A stretch of DNA of 64,000 nt from Lolium rigidum (lineage: Eukaryota > Streptophyta > Magnoliopsida > Poales > Poaceae). Made by a program: the position numbers and the translations under genes. The notes under the pieces are model-generated. The model ran no database searches. It was not told where the DNA came from and saw only the letters and a program-made list of their open reading frames with translations. Positions 33,315 to 44,819 of this stretch are shown in pieces; positions within the stretch are counted from its first letter, which is position 1; each line of letters opens with the position of its first letter. The stretch covers positions 338,999,090 to 339,063,089 of the forward strand of contig NC_061514.1 of the NCBI RefSeq assembly GCF_022539505.1. The letters are read 5' to 3'.

Positions 33315-33390
33315 CTTAGCACTAGCCTAGTGGTTAAGGCCAATGTTAGCCCATTAGTAGCCAGGTTCGAACCCTGGCTGCCACACAATT
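33315..33390 (+). repeat. tRNA-derived sequence with pol III A and B boxes
   Basis: A D-arm-like GCCT-AGTGGTTA-AGGC (33325-33340) contains an A-box TAGCCTAGTGG. A perfect T-arm CCAGG-TTCGAAC-CCTGG (33361-33377) contains the B-box GGTTCGAACCC. The anticodon arm and acceptor stem do not pair, so this is not a functional tRNA gene. It could be a SINE head or a captured tRNA. T-runs follow from 33389. Confidence 0.6.
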
Positions 33391-33593
33391 TTTCTTCCTT
33401 TTTTTCATCTTTTAGTTACATTTCAATAAATAACACAACATTATTTAGTAATTAGTAGAGAATTATAAATTACTTGTCTCATACAAACATGTTCTTGTTT
33501 CTCTCACACACACATGCATGTACTTGTCTAACACACACACTCACACACATGTGATAGACCAAAAAAAGATCTTCTTCGTCCCGGCTCCGAGCT

Positions 33594-36500
33594 CTAGCGT
33601 CTCTTCGCAATCTTCTTGCCCTTTCGGTTGTTGGCGGTTGAATACTTTATGCCGGCCACCTTGAGATTTCTTTGCGTGAACGGACAACCTTTAGAGGGTA
33701 GGGAGGTCTTCCTTCTTACTTTACTAGTAGTAGGCATGTCGAAGTGCCTGTCGAATTCCTCCTCAATCTTCGGGTCACCGTTCTTGTCCAAGTCTTCCTC
33801 GTTGGCGTCTCCTTGCATTCCTATGATGCTCCTCTTGCCCCTCCTCACGACAACAAGGCTAGGCCTCGACGGATCGATGATGAAGAAGCATTGGTCAACT
33901 TGGCTACCGAGTACCCATGGCTCATTTTTCGCGGATGCGTTCTTCGATTTTGCATCGGGTATAACCATGGTTGTGAAATATCGGCCTTCTTTTTCGACCT
34001 TCTTGGCCCATCTCACACGAAACATTGGCACCGTCTCTCCACAGTAATTGAGCTCCCATATCTCCTCGATCCTTCCAAAAAATCTTTCCTTGACATTAGT
34101 CTCGTCATCGGCGTATGACATCATAGTTACTCCCGAGTTTTGATTTTCACTATTTCTGTCCTTTTCCTCGGTGTAGAATATGTAACCGTTGATGTCGTAC
34201 CCCTGATAGGTCCTTACGTTATGCGCGGGTCCCTGTGATAAGGTGTATATGAGTTTTTCATCTTCGGTAGAAGGCCTTTTTCTCTGTGCTTCAACCGGTT
34301 GAGTTTGCTTGAACCAACGCGTGAAGCTGGAGTTGTGCTTTTTGGTTACGTCTCCCATCTTCCTCGGCCGGCCCATATCGATGTAATTCTGCTCGACCAT
34401 GCTTTTGTGCTCTTGCACGAAAGGTTCGATCAGTTTTAAGTGTTATAGCGCGACCCGGTGAGCCCTGTCAAAGTCGTCGCGTCGATTGTCAATGCCGACA
34501 TGGACTGAGCGGTAGCCCTCGCGGTGACCGACTCCAGCGAGCCTCCCGAGGTGCGTCCTGGGGGTAGACCAACATGATCCTCGTCGTCCTCGGTGCTTAG
34601 ATAATTACGGCGGAAGGAGATGCACTCGTAGGTTAGAAACCCCTTGGCCATGCTTGCGTGCTGGACGGGCCCTATTGCGAACGTATCCTTTCATGACACC
34701 GTTACTGCCTTTCGAAAGGCATCATGTTGTGGAGGAACGTTGGGCCGAGCTACTTGATGTCTTCAACGACATGGAGAAGGAGATGGACGCATATATCACA
34801 GAATGCGGGCGGGAAGTAAATCTCGAGCTCACATAGTATCACCACGATCTCATCCTGTAGCATCTTGAGCTGCCTCACGCCGATCGACTTCCTGGTGATA
34901 ACGTCAAAAAAGTTGCAAAGGCCAAACAGCGTATCACGGACGTGCTCGTCCATTATGCCTCGGATCGCAACGGGAAGTATCTGCGTCATTAGCACGTGGC
35001 AATCGTGAGACTTCATCGCGGTGAACCTCTTCTTCGCTACGTCCGGATATCCGCTTATATTCCCCGAGTAACCGTGAGGAACTTTCACTCCTAGGAGGCA
35101 CCTGAAAAACTGCTCGAGCTCCTCCGGACTCGTTGTGAAGCAGGCAGCGGGAAGCTGCACCGCGTTCTTCTTAGCCCTTTTGCGGAGACGTTGAGTCCCT
35201 TCCGTCTGATCATCATCATCATCATCATCATCGTCGTCGTCAGTATCGGGGGCTTGAAGATCTTTCCTGATGCCAAAATGTTTAAGATCGTATCTTGCTT
35301 TCGGTCCATCCTTGGACTTTTCTGAGTTGCAAAGAGTGCCAAGCAGACTCTCGGTAACGTTCTTCGTAATGTGCATGACATCGAGGCTGTGGGGCGTGTG
35401 GAGGACCTTCCCGTACTCCAAGTCGTGGAAAACAGACCTCGCTTTCCCTACACCGAGCAGCGGCTCGGCTTCGGTCGCTTCTTTCCCGGCGCTGGGCACT
35501 CCTTCCAATTTTTCGAGAAGATCATCGATTTCGCGCCGCTCCTCGGGCGTGGGGGTCCATCGGGCTCATCTTTACCATTGAACGAGATCACCGCGTTTTC
35601 TCCACGGGTGATCCAAGCGAAGCCACCTTCGAGCACACAGGTACACGGTTTTCGAGGACCCGGGATCCCTTGGTAGTTGTAGATGCGGGGTCTCGTCCAT
35701 GCACTTCACACGGCCGTTGAATCCGTGGCCGACACTGGGCAGATACATATGCGTAACCGGGATAGTCCGTGACCGTCGTGATCAACGCGGCTCTCATATC
35801 GAAATAAGTTCTAGTGTAGTCGTCCCACGTACGGGGTGGCGTCTTCCACAACGTGTCTAACTCCTCTTTCAGCAGCCCGAGATACAAATGCATGTCGACA
35901 CCTAGTTGTTTCGGCCCCTGAATGAGAATACTCAGGTGTATGTACCTTTGCTTGGTGCACAGCCACGGGGGTAGGTTGTAAGACCATACTAAAACAGGCC
36001 AGGTGCTATGCGTGCTACTCTGGTTGCCGAACGGATTGAGTCCATCGGTGCTCATACCCAGCCTGATGTTCCTTGCGTCGCCCCCGAACCTAGGGAAGGC
36101 GATGTCCAATGCTTGCCACTGTCCAGCGTCTGAAGGGTGTGTCAGCATATAGCCCATCTCCGGATCTTCTTCGGGCTTCTGCCTTTCCGCGTGCCATTGC
36201 ATGAGCTTTGCTTCCTTAGGGTCCACGAAATACCGCTGCGGACGGGGAGTGATAGGAAAGTACCATACCACTTTTCGAGGTACCTTCTTGTTCCCAACCT
36301 TGTACCGTCCGTGGCCACACACCGGACATGTGGTTCTGTCCTTGTACTCGCACCTATAAATCACACAATCATTAATGCGGGCGTGGTATTTTTCGTGCGG
36401 TAGGTCAAGGGGACACACGACTTTCTTGGCCTCCTCGGTACTACTTGGCAATGTGTTCCCCTCCGGGAGACGATCGTGCCAGAATTTTAAGTTCTTGCTT

Positions 36501-37106
36501 GAAGCTGGAATCGGTCCACTTGTTCTGCGTCTTCATCTGCAGGTAATCAAGCGTTACATGCAAGCGCGTATCCTGCGGACGACACCTAGGAAAGATCGGA
36601 GTCATCCCGTCTTTCTCCATTTGCGACAGCTTGGCTCTCTCTCTAGCTGCAACTCTATCGTTGCTCGTCTCCTGGAGGAGAAGATCTTGAACATGAGAGT
36701 CCCGCAAGGCCGAAATTAGCGGGGTCGCGCCGGAATCTTCTTCTTCATCATGATGATCTTCTCCGCCGGCATCTTCTTCTTCTTCATGATGATCTTCTCC
36801 GCCGACTTCTTCTTCATGATGATAGTCCCCGTCGGCATGATGATAGTCTTCTTCATGATGATAGTCATCTCGCTCGACATGGTCTTCATGCGCACCATTT
36901 GATGGGGCCGGCCGCGCCTGGTTGTCTTGCATGAAACCGTGCCTCGGCGAGTGATCCTCCGGTTGTCCGGAATCGGGGTTGATCCAGCGCTCGAGTTTGC
37001 ATGATCGACACGGACATCTTATCTGGCGCCTATTGTTCCGAATCATGTCCTCCTTCGCTTCTATCTTGTATCTAGAGATTCGAGCGGAACTCATCGAGAG
37101 GACCAT
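33594..37106 (-). pseudogene. CACTA TNP2-type transposase, multiply frameshifted
   Basis: Catalyses cut-and-paste of CACTA elements. On the minus strand from about 37106: part of the transposase-associated domain with zinc-ligand-like CPCRSC (about 37005), then a His/Asp/Glu-rich linker (36720-36900). The Transposase_21 core follows (35588-36451: CPVCGHGRYK, MSTDGLNPFGNQSS, WPVLVWSYNLPPWLC). Next is a DUF4218-like segment (34750-35100: MKSHDCHVLMTQILPVAIRG, LHVVEDI) and a C-terminal DUF4216-like domain (33594-34250: YFTTMVIPDAK, QVDQCFFI). The frame breaks near 36490, 35735, 35490 and in 34430-34750. An Asp run lies at 35210-35240. The start is uncertain because the usual N-terminus is shortened. 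Plus-strand frames here are shadows. Confidence 0.85.
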
Positions 37107-37109
37107 GCT

Positions 37110-37675
37110 TGCCTGCAAATGGTATACATAGAAGAGGAAATTAGAACCGCAACAAATGCACACACATGCATGGGTCGTACCTCTCCTCAAGGTATTACAT
37201 GGAGCGGAAAAATTCGGCATGACCTCTCCTCAAAGAAGGACATATGGGTAGTGCAAAATTTGCCGAAACGGAAATGAATCAACATTTCGGCAAACACCCA
37301 TGCACCACACCGGCACACACACAAGCGCTTCACCTGCAACAAGCATCCATACACACGACGGCCACACAAGATTTACAAGCATATGCATGTCTCCTCCAAG
37401 CATATGTATGTCTCCTCCAACTACTCACCTTGTAGATTCGATACCGAGACGAGACCGCGATCGATGAGTTCAAGAGGAGGAGAGAGTATGGAGACCCTTC
37501 TCCTCAACTCCAATTACGTATCAACCAAAGTAAGTGCAATAAATACCCAAGCAAGTGAAAAGTAGAGCCAAAATGGTATGAGAGAGAAGGGGGGACGAGC
37601 TAGATGGAGGAAGAAGAATGGCTTGTGTAGTGTGGTAGGTGGGAGGTTGGCTCACTTTTGTATATCTGGTTCGCT
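37110..37675 (-). promoter_or_regulatory. Upstream region of the C2 transposase
   Basis: Between the transposase start and the right subterminal repeats. It contains short repeats (CATATGCATGTCTCCTCCAAG, 37379-37418) and likely the leader of the transposase transcript. No separate gene is supported. Confidence 0.4.
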
Positions 37676-37677
37676 AA

Positions 37678-38005
37678 TTCTGTGGCGCACCGAGCACAGT
37701 GCGCCACAGAATACCTTATTTATGTGGCGCACCGAGCACAGTGCGCCACATAATAGCTTATTTACTGTGGCGCATCGTCGCCGTGCGCCACAGAATAAGG
37801 AATTTATGTGGCGCACTGTGGTTGGTGCGCCATAGAAATAGTAAAACCAATGATTGGGGGTGACAGGTTGTGGGGCCCACCAAGTTTTTGTGGCGCACGG
37901 TTCGCTGGTGCGCCACAAAATTAAGCTATTTCTGTGGCGCACCTTGCCTGGTGCGCCACAAAATAAGTTTCTGTGGCGCATTTTTAACGGTGCGCCACAG
38001 AACTA
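37678..38005. repeat. Right subterminal repeats of C2
   Basis: About seven facing pairs of TGTGGCGCAC...GTGCGCCACA half-sites run up to the terminus at 38036. The last 180 bases match the right end of C1 closely, including CCACCAAGTTTTTGTGGCGC. Confidence 0.9.
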
Positions 38006-39356
38006 AGCTCCGCCTATAAGGGTTTTCCTACTAGTGGAGATAGAGGTCAAAAATATCTCTCTCAAGCAACCCTGCAATTACGATACAAGAAGTCTATTGT
38101 GTCCCCAACACACCCAATACACTTGTCAGGTGTATAGGTGCACTAGTTCGGCGAAGAGATAGTGAAATAGAAGTAATATGGATGATTATGAGTAGTAATT
38201 ACAATCTGAAAAAATGGCAACAGGCAAACATGTAGCAGAACTGGTTGTAAACGGTATTTTAATGCTTGGAAACAAGGCCTTGGGATCATACTTTCACTAG
38301 TGGAAACTCTCAGCAATGATACCATAATTGAATACATAGATATTATCACTTTGCTATGCTACTCTGAACCACTCTCCAGTTCGATAATAAACACAAATTC
38401 ATTGTGTAGGGTTGCATAAGCATTCCTTCAAGTTCGCATTCCCAATCTATGGACGCCCCACGCTATCACTTTGAGCATACAAATATGGTACTAACTAGTC
38501 ACCACAATTCATAAGTATTTCTATAAATTAAGCTTAAGAAACAAACACGGTGTGCACACTGTCACCTTCACACCGTTGGACAAGATGTCCTTGGAGATCA
38601 CATAATAAAACCACTTGAGTAGCACAATAGTTGAAGCATAACATCTACTTATTCAACTAGATTACAAAGCTCGTGATCACATAAAGATCATACATGGAGA
38701 GATAGATAGACCACATAGCTACCGGTAAAGCCCTCAGCCTCGGGGGAGAACTACTCACTCCTTATCACGGGAGTCAGCAACGGCGATGGAAATGTTGGTG
38801 GAGTCGATGGAGGTGGCTCCGGGGGCGATTCCCCGTCCTGGCAGGGTGCTGGACTAGAGACTTCTGTCCCCCGAATCTTGTCTGCAACGGCGGCGGAGCT
38901 ACAGAACTTTTTGTGGATGGAGGCCGATTGATTTAGGGTTCACGTGTCAGGAGGCTTCTTATAGGTGGAAGGGCGAGGTCGGTGGAGGCCAGGTGGCCCC
39001 ACACCACCCCTAGGCGCGGGCCAGGGCCAGGCCGCGCCTAGGCATGGTCATGCCACCCTGTGGCCCCCCTTCGTCTCTCCTCCGGACTTCGTTTTCGTTA
39101 TGGAAAAATAAGATCTTCGGCTTTTGTTTCGTCCAATTCCGAGAATATTTTCTGTACAACTTTTCTGAAATACAAAACAGCAGAAAACAGGGAACTGGCA
39201 CTATGTCATCTTATCAATAGCTTAGTGCAGGAAAATGTATAAAAGTGCAAAGAAGTGTATGCAAAACATGTATAAATTGGTGTAAAATAAGCATGGAGCG
39301 TCAAATTATTTAGATACGTTTGCAATGTATCAATACGTTTGAGATGTATCAGTGAG

Positions 39357-39604
39357 CCCTAGCAATGCTCGGCAACGCGCGAGAGCTCAATGACCTTGAC
39401 GACAATGGGTATGGTTCAACGCGGCTCGAGCCCTCGCTACGGCCTTTGATGTGGCCGAACATTACTCCGATCCTTCGCCATTACGGTGGACTTGTTTCCA
39501 GTATGAAATTGGAATACCAAATTCCACGCCTCCAGTGTTTGCGTTCTAGGATTAAACTATTGCCTGCATGGATTTATCGGCCGGGATGTTGATCGCATGC
39601 ATAA
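39357..39604 (+). other. Residual gene-island sequence, unidentified
   Basis: Non-LTR sequence that would have been contiguous with 21196 before E3 inserted. One frame (39365-39592) is open for 75 codons with no recognisable motif. Not called as a gene. Confidence 0.4.
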
Positions 39605-39714
39605 GAGGATCTCCAGCCGCGTCCCCGAAAGCGTCCCCCAAACGGCGCTGAATCGAGCGTTTGGGGGACGTGTTTTGTTCGTGCCGCGTTTGGGGGACGT
39701 CACTTCCCAGCCGT

Positions 39715-41242
39715 TGATGTCTACGCACGCTTCTATTCCTGTAGACAGTGTTGGGCCCCCAAGAGCAGAGGTTTGTAGAACAACAGCAAGTTTCCCTTAA
39801 GTGAATCACCCAAGGTTTATCGAACTCAGGGAGGTAGAGGTCAAAGATATCCCTCTCAAGCAACCCTGCAATTAAGATACAAGAAGTCTCTTGTGTCCCC
39901 AACACACCTAATACACTTGTCAGATGTATAGGTGCACTAGTTCGGCGAAGAGATAGTGAAATACAAGTAATATGGATGATTGTAAGTAGTAATTGCAATC
40001 TGAAATAAATATGGCAGCAAGCAAACATGTAGCGGAACTTGTTGGAAACGGGGTTTCAATGCTTAGAAACAAGGCCTAGGGATCATACTTTCACTAGTGG
40101 ACACTCTCAACAATGATCACATAGCTGAATAAATAGACGCTACTTTCTCACACTCTCTTGTTGGATAACAAACACCATTCATTGTGTAGGGCTATAAAAG
40201 CACACCTCAAGCCGGAGTAAACAAGCTCCACAACATCATAAAGGAATCACACACGACGCGCACAGTGTCACCGTCACACCGTGGAGAGTGAATCCGGAGT
40301 TCATATTAAAGTAACCTCTAGAGTGCATAATAGACCGTTGAAATTTAGACCGAGTACTAACATAGCATACACACTGTCAACAATAGCTAGGAAAGGGGGA
40401 ATAGATCGCATCAATACTATCATAGTAATAGTTAACTTCATAATCTACAAGAGATTACAATCATAACCTACGCCAAGTACTACATGATGCACACACTGTC
40501 AACTTTACATCATGGAGGAGGAATAGACTACTTTAATAACATCACTAGAGTAGCGAATAGATTAATAGTGATACAAAGCTCATGATCAAATCAAGATCAC
40601 ATCATGGGAGAGAGAGATGAACCACATAGCTACCGGTAGAGCCCTTAGCCTCGGGGGAGAACTACTCCCTCCTCATCATAGGAGATAGCAACGGCGATGA
40701 AGATGGCGGTGGTGTCGATGGAGATCACTCCGGGGGCAATTCCCGTCCCGGCGGCGTGCTGGAACGGAGACTTCGTCCCCGAAACGGAGTTTCGCGATGG
40801 CGGCGGCGCCCCTGGAGTCTTTCTGGAGTATGATTGATTGTTGTAGGGTTTTTACGTCGCGAGGGATTTTATAGGCGAGAGGCGGCACAAGGGGGTGCCT
40901 GGGGGGCCCACACCACACCTGGGCGCGCCCCCCTCCTAGGCCGCGCCGCCTAGTGGTCTGGAGGCCCTGGTCCTCCTCTCCGTCTCTCCTTCGGTGTTTC
41001 GGGTCCGCCTCGGTAAAATAGGAGGTTTGGCTTTTGTTTCGTCGAATTCCGAGAATGTTGCCCGAACAGCTTTTCTGGAACCAAAAACAGCGAGAAAACG
41101 GAAGCCGGCACCTTGGCATCTCGTTAATAGGTTAGTTCCGGAAAATGCATCAAAACGATATAAAGTATGGATAAAACATGTAGATATTGTCATAAAACTA
41201 GCATGGAACATAAGAAATTATAGATACATTGGAGACGTATCA
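39715..41242 (-). repeat. 3' LTR of E4 (1.53 kb)
   Basis: TGATGTCTACGCACGC end at 39715. It starts at 41242 with TGATACGTCTCCAATGTATC on the minus strand. The purine-tract motif GCATCCCCAAGCTTAG follows directly at 41244. Confidence 0.9.
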
Positions 41243-43820
41243 AGCATCCCCAAGCTTAGTTCCTACTCGCCCTCGAGTAGGTAAACGATAACAAGGATAA
41301 TTTCTGAAGTGACATGCTATTATGATAATCTTTATCAATACCATTGTAAAGCATATGAGATGAATGAAGTGATTCAAAGCAATGGTAAAGATAATGACTA
41401 AACAACTGATCATATAGCAAAGACTTTTCATGAATAGTACTTTCAAGACAAGCATCAATAAGTCTTGCATAAGAGTTAACTCATAAAGCAATAAATTCTT
41501 AGTAGAAGGTTTTGAAGCAACACAAAGGAAGATATAAGTTTCAGCAGTTGCTTTCAACTTCAACATGTTTATCTCATGGATATATCTCATGCATAATTGC
41601 CAACACAAAGTAATATGATGAATGCAAATAAGCAAGTATGTAGGAATCAATGCACACAACTGACACAACTGTTTGCTTCTAAGATAGAAAGAAGTAGGTA
41701 GACTGACTCAACATAAAGTAAAAGAAAGGCCCCTTCGCAGAGGGAAGCAGGGATTACTCTTGTGCTAGAGCTTTTTTTTTTGGAAACATAGAAACAATTT
41801 TCTCAACAGTAGTAATAATTCATATGTGTTATGCATAAGACATCCTATAAGTTGCAAGCCTCATGCATCGAATACCAATAGTGCTCGCACCTTGTCCTAA
41901 TTAGCTCGGATTTCCATGGATTATCATTGCATTACATATGTTTCAACCAAGTGTCACAAAGGGTACCTCTATGTCACCTGTACAAAGGTCCAAGGAGATA
42001 GATCGCATTTGATTTCTCGTTTTTGATAGATCTCAACTTAAGGACATCCGTACCCGGAAAACATAGACAACAGATAATGGACTCCTCTTTAATGGTTAAG
42101 CATTCAACAACAGATAATATTCTCATAAGAGATTGAGGATTAATGTCCAAACTGAAACTTCCACCATGATACATGGCTTTGGTTGGCGCCCCAATGTTCT
42201 TCTCTAACAATATGCATACTCAAACCATTTAATCATGATAAATCACCCTTACTTCAGACAAGACGAACATGCATGGCATCTCACATGATATTCAATAAAG
42301 GTGTAATAGTTGATAGCGTCCCCAGAAACATGGTTACCGCTCAACAAGCAACTTATAAGAAATAAGATACATAAGCAACATATTCAATACCACAATAGTT
42401 TTTAAAGCTATTTTCCCATGAGCTATGTATTGCAAAGACAAGGAATGAAATTTTAAAGGTAGCACGCAAGCAATTTACTTGGAATAGCAGAGAAATACCA
42501 TGTAGTAGGTAGTTATGGTGGACACAAATGGAATAAGTTTTGGCTCAAGGTTTTGGATGCATGAGAAGCATTCCCTCTCAGTACAAGGCTTTGGCTAGCA
42601 AGGTTGTTTGAAGCAAACTCAAGTATGAACCGGTACAGCAAAACTTACATAAGAACATATTGCAAGCATTATAAGACTCTACACTGTCTCCTTGTTGTTC
42701 AAACAGCTTTACCAGAAAATATCTAGACTTTAGAGAGACCAATCATGCAAACCAAATTTCAACAAGCTCTACGGTAGTTCTCCACTAATAGGTTTAAACC
42801 ACATGATGAAAGAGCTTAAACATGATCTACTTGAGAGCTCAAAACAATTGCCAAGTATCAAATTATTCAAGACAATATACCAATTACCACATGAAGCATT
42901 TTCTGTTTCCAACCAAATAGCAATAAATGCAGCAGCTTTTAACTTTTGCCATGAACATTAAAAGTAAAACGAAGAACACAAGTGTTCGAATGAAAAAGCA
43001 GAGCGTGTCTCTCTCCCAAACAAGATAGGATCCAATTTATTCAGAGAACTAAGATAAAAAAACGGAAAATAAAATCACACAGATGCTCCAAGTAAAGCAC
43101 ATAAGAGTTGACGGAATAAAAATATAGTTTCACTAGAGGTGACCTGATAAATTGTCGATGAAGAAGGGGATGCCTTGGGCATCCCCAAGCTTAGATGCTT
43201 GAGTCTTCTTGAGATATGCAGGGATGAACCACGGGGGCATCCCCAAGCTTAGACTTTTCACTCTTCCTGATCATATTATATCATCCTCCTCTCTTGATCC
43301 TTGAAAACTTCCTCCACACCAAACTCAAAACAAACTCATTAGAGGGTTAGTGCATAATCAAAAATTCACATGTTTATAGAGGACACAATCATTCCTAACA
43401 CTTCTGGACATCACCCAAAGCTACTGAAAGTTAATGGAACAAAGAAATCCGTCCAACACAGTAAAAGAGGCAATGTGAAATAAAAGGCAGAATCTGTCAA
43501 AATAGAACAGTCCGTAAAGACGAATTTTTTAGAGGCACTTAACGTGCTCAGATGAAGAAGCTCAAATTGAATGAAAGTTGCGTACATATCTGAGGATCAC
43601 TCATGAATTTTCTCAGATTTTTCTGAGTTTCCTACAGAGAGTTCTACTCAAATTCGTGACAGCAAGAAATTTGTTTCTGCGCAGAAATCCAAATCTAGTA
43701 TCAACCTTACTATCAAAGACTTTACTTGGCACAACAATGCAATAAAGTAAAGATAAGGAGATGTTCCTACAGTAGTAACAACTTCCAAGACACAACAACA
43801 CAGTAGCAAAATAAAAAACA
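41243..43820 (-). other. Noncoding 3' module of E4
   Basis: Same module as in E1, E5 and E8. Contains the GGGGATGCC-TTG-GGCATCCCC hairpin with CAAGCTTAG at about 43168-43197 and a second GGGCATCCCCAAGCTTAG at about 43233. No gene. Confidence 0.7.
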
Positions 43821-43827
43821 TGGGTTA

Positions 43828-44590
43828 TCTCCCAAGGAGTGCTTTCTTTATAGCCATTAAGATGGGCTCAGTAAATTTAATGATGCTCTCGCAAGAAATA
43901 AGAGTTGAAGCAAAAGAGAGCATCAAAAAGCTAGTATGAGACACTTTTAAGTCTAAACCACTTCCTATGAAAAGGAGTCTTGTAAATAAACAAGTCATGT
44001 AAGCATAATGCAACAAGCATAGAAAGGCAACACGCGCGCAACTTCAAGATTCTCAACATAAAGAGGGGAAACTTAATATTATTAAGATGCGTATAACCAT
44101 GTTTCCCTCTCTCATAATAACTTCCAGTAGCATCATTGATGAAATCCGCAATATAACCATCACTTAAATCATGGTTCATATGCATAAAAGTATCATTAAT
44201 TTTGGCATAAGAAAAACTCTTCTCATTAATAGTAATCGGAGCAGGATCATTATCAAGAATTTGAACATGGTAAACAAGTTGCATACTAAGGGAATGGTTT
44301 TTGGCAATCCCATCATGACTATGACAAGTTTCATAAGGATAATTATAACCTGTGTCATAGTATTCTTTATAATAATTGTCAAAGACTGGAGGCATAGTGT
44401 CATCATAAGAAATAGAATAGTTATCTTCCACAATGTGTTCATCTATAAACATACCATCATTGTTACTAGAAGGAGATTTATCAAACATATAATCATCAGT
44501 AGCAAAAGGATTTTCAAACACCTCATCCCCAAGCTTAGAGCTTTCTATATCATTATGGGAAGAAGCATGGATAGTACTAATACTATGGCA
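43828..44590 (-). pseudogene. ORF-X protein of E4 (diverged variant), N-terminus lost
   Basis: The minus-strand frame opens in deleted sequence near 44590 and includes IESSKLGDEVFENPF, acidic YDDTMPPVFDNYY, then a variable middle. The conserved core is GYIADFINDATGSYYERGKHG, followed by KFPLFMLRILKLR, the hydrophobic CLSMLVALCLHDLFIYK, basic HRKWFRLKSVSY and, after a frameshift near 43940, EPILMAIKKALLGR. The middle third differs from the E2, E5 and E8 versions, but both ends and the core are kept, which points to a real protein rather than chance. No known domain; see E2 copy for interpretation. Confidence 0.7.
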
Positions 44591-44819
44591 GTTATTAACA
44601 TAAGAAATTATAGATACGTTGGAGACGTATCAGCCGTCTCCCCCAAACACTGCTCCCAAACTTTTTTATAGGGTTTTCAAAAACACAAACATTTATTAAA
44701 CATAGCATACAAATAAATATGTTTACCAAAATTGTTTTCAAATTAAAATACAACAGACAATAAAACTACTAAACAAATGTAATAAATGGGGCTAGATCGA
44801 TCAAGCCGCCGTGACTTTT

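Larger units (their letters stand above)
25914..38036 (-). mobile_element. CACTA (En/Spm) transposon C2, end-to-end (12.1 kb)
   Basis: The left terminus CACTAGTAGGAAAA and right terminus TTTTCCTACTAGTG are inverted repeats, flanked by a 3-bp duplication GAG (25911-25913 and 38037-38039), diagnostic of CACTA elements. Subterminal palindromes flank both ends and also occur internally. On the minus strand it carries a TNP2-type transposase (33594-37106), a second CACTA gene (26934-30913) and a small RNase H1-N/viroplasmin-like ORF (26416-26652). Frameshifts in the two large genes imply a defective copy as assembled. It is inserted in the 5' LTR of E2. Confidence 0.95.
22776..39332 (-). mobile_element. 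LTR retrotransposon E2 (ORF-X type), 3' LTR truncated
   Basis: On the minus strand: 5' LTR (39332 to 25795, interrupted by CACTA C2), primer site, ORF-X, noncoding module, and a 3' LTR reduced to about 300 bases (22776 to about 23080). Net length is about 4.4 kb. No gag or pol. The element sits near the start of solo LTR E3; a small deletion at the left junction has removed the exact target duplication. ORF-X and the noncoding module are closest to those of E6 by their wording near 23281-23470 and 55630-55830. Confidence 0.7.
25795..39332 (-). repeat. 5' LTR of E2, interrupted by CACTA C2
   Basis: LTR sequence is 25795-25913 and 38040-39332, about 1.41 kb in total. It ends TGATGTCTATGCACGC (25795 side) and starts at 39332 with arms GATACATTGC...ACGTATC. 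The two halves join exactly across the CACTA element, apart from the GAG duplication. Confidence 0.8.
21201..39351 (-). mobile_element. Solo LTR E3, split by nested E2 and C2
   Basis: Own sequence is 21201-22775 plus 39333-39351, about 1.59 kb, homologous along its length to the E1 LTR. The minus-strand end is CTGCACACCATCA at 21201. Flanks GCGAG (21196-21200) and GTGAG (39352-39356) match at four of five bases, which fits a target duplication aged by one C-to-T change. No internal region of its own is present, so it is a solo LTR produced by LTR-LTR recombination. Confidence 0.65.
39715..44632 (-). mobile_element. LTR retrotransposon E4 (ORF-X type), 5' side deleted
   Basis: On the minus strand: 3' LTR 39715-41242, noncoding module, ORF-X. 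The 5' LTR is reduced to its first 36 bases (44597-44632); primer site and most of the 5' LTR are deleted. It is flanked by a perfect 5-bp duplication GCCGT (39710-39714 and 44633-44637), so the outer ends are original. Confidence 0.9.

Noticed and set aside
33315..33390. Functional tRNA gene
   Set aside because: D- and T-arms are good but acceptor and anticodon stems do not pair, so it was kept only as a tRNA-derived sequence.
33616..34118. Plus-strand frames of 124-143 codons
   Set aside because: Antisense to the C-terminal domain of the CACTA transposase.
39365..39592. 75-codon plus-strand frame
   Set aside because: No motif or homologue recognised, no support beyond openness; described only as residual island sequence.
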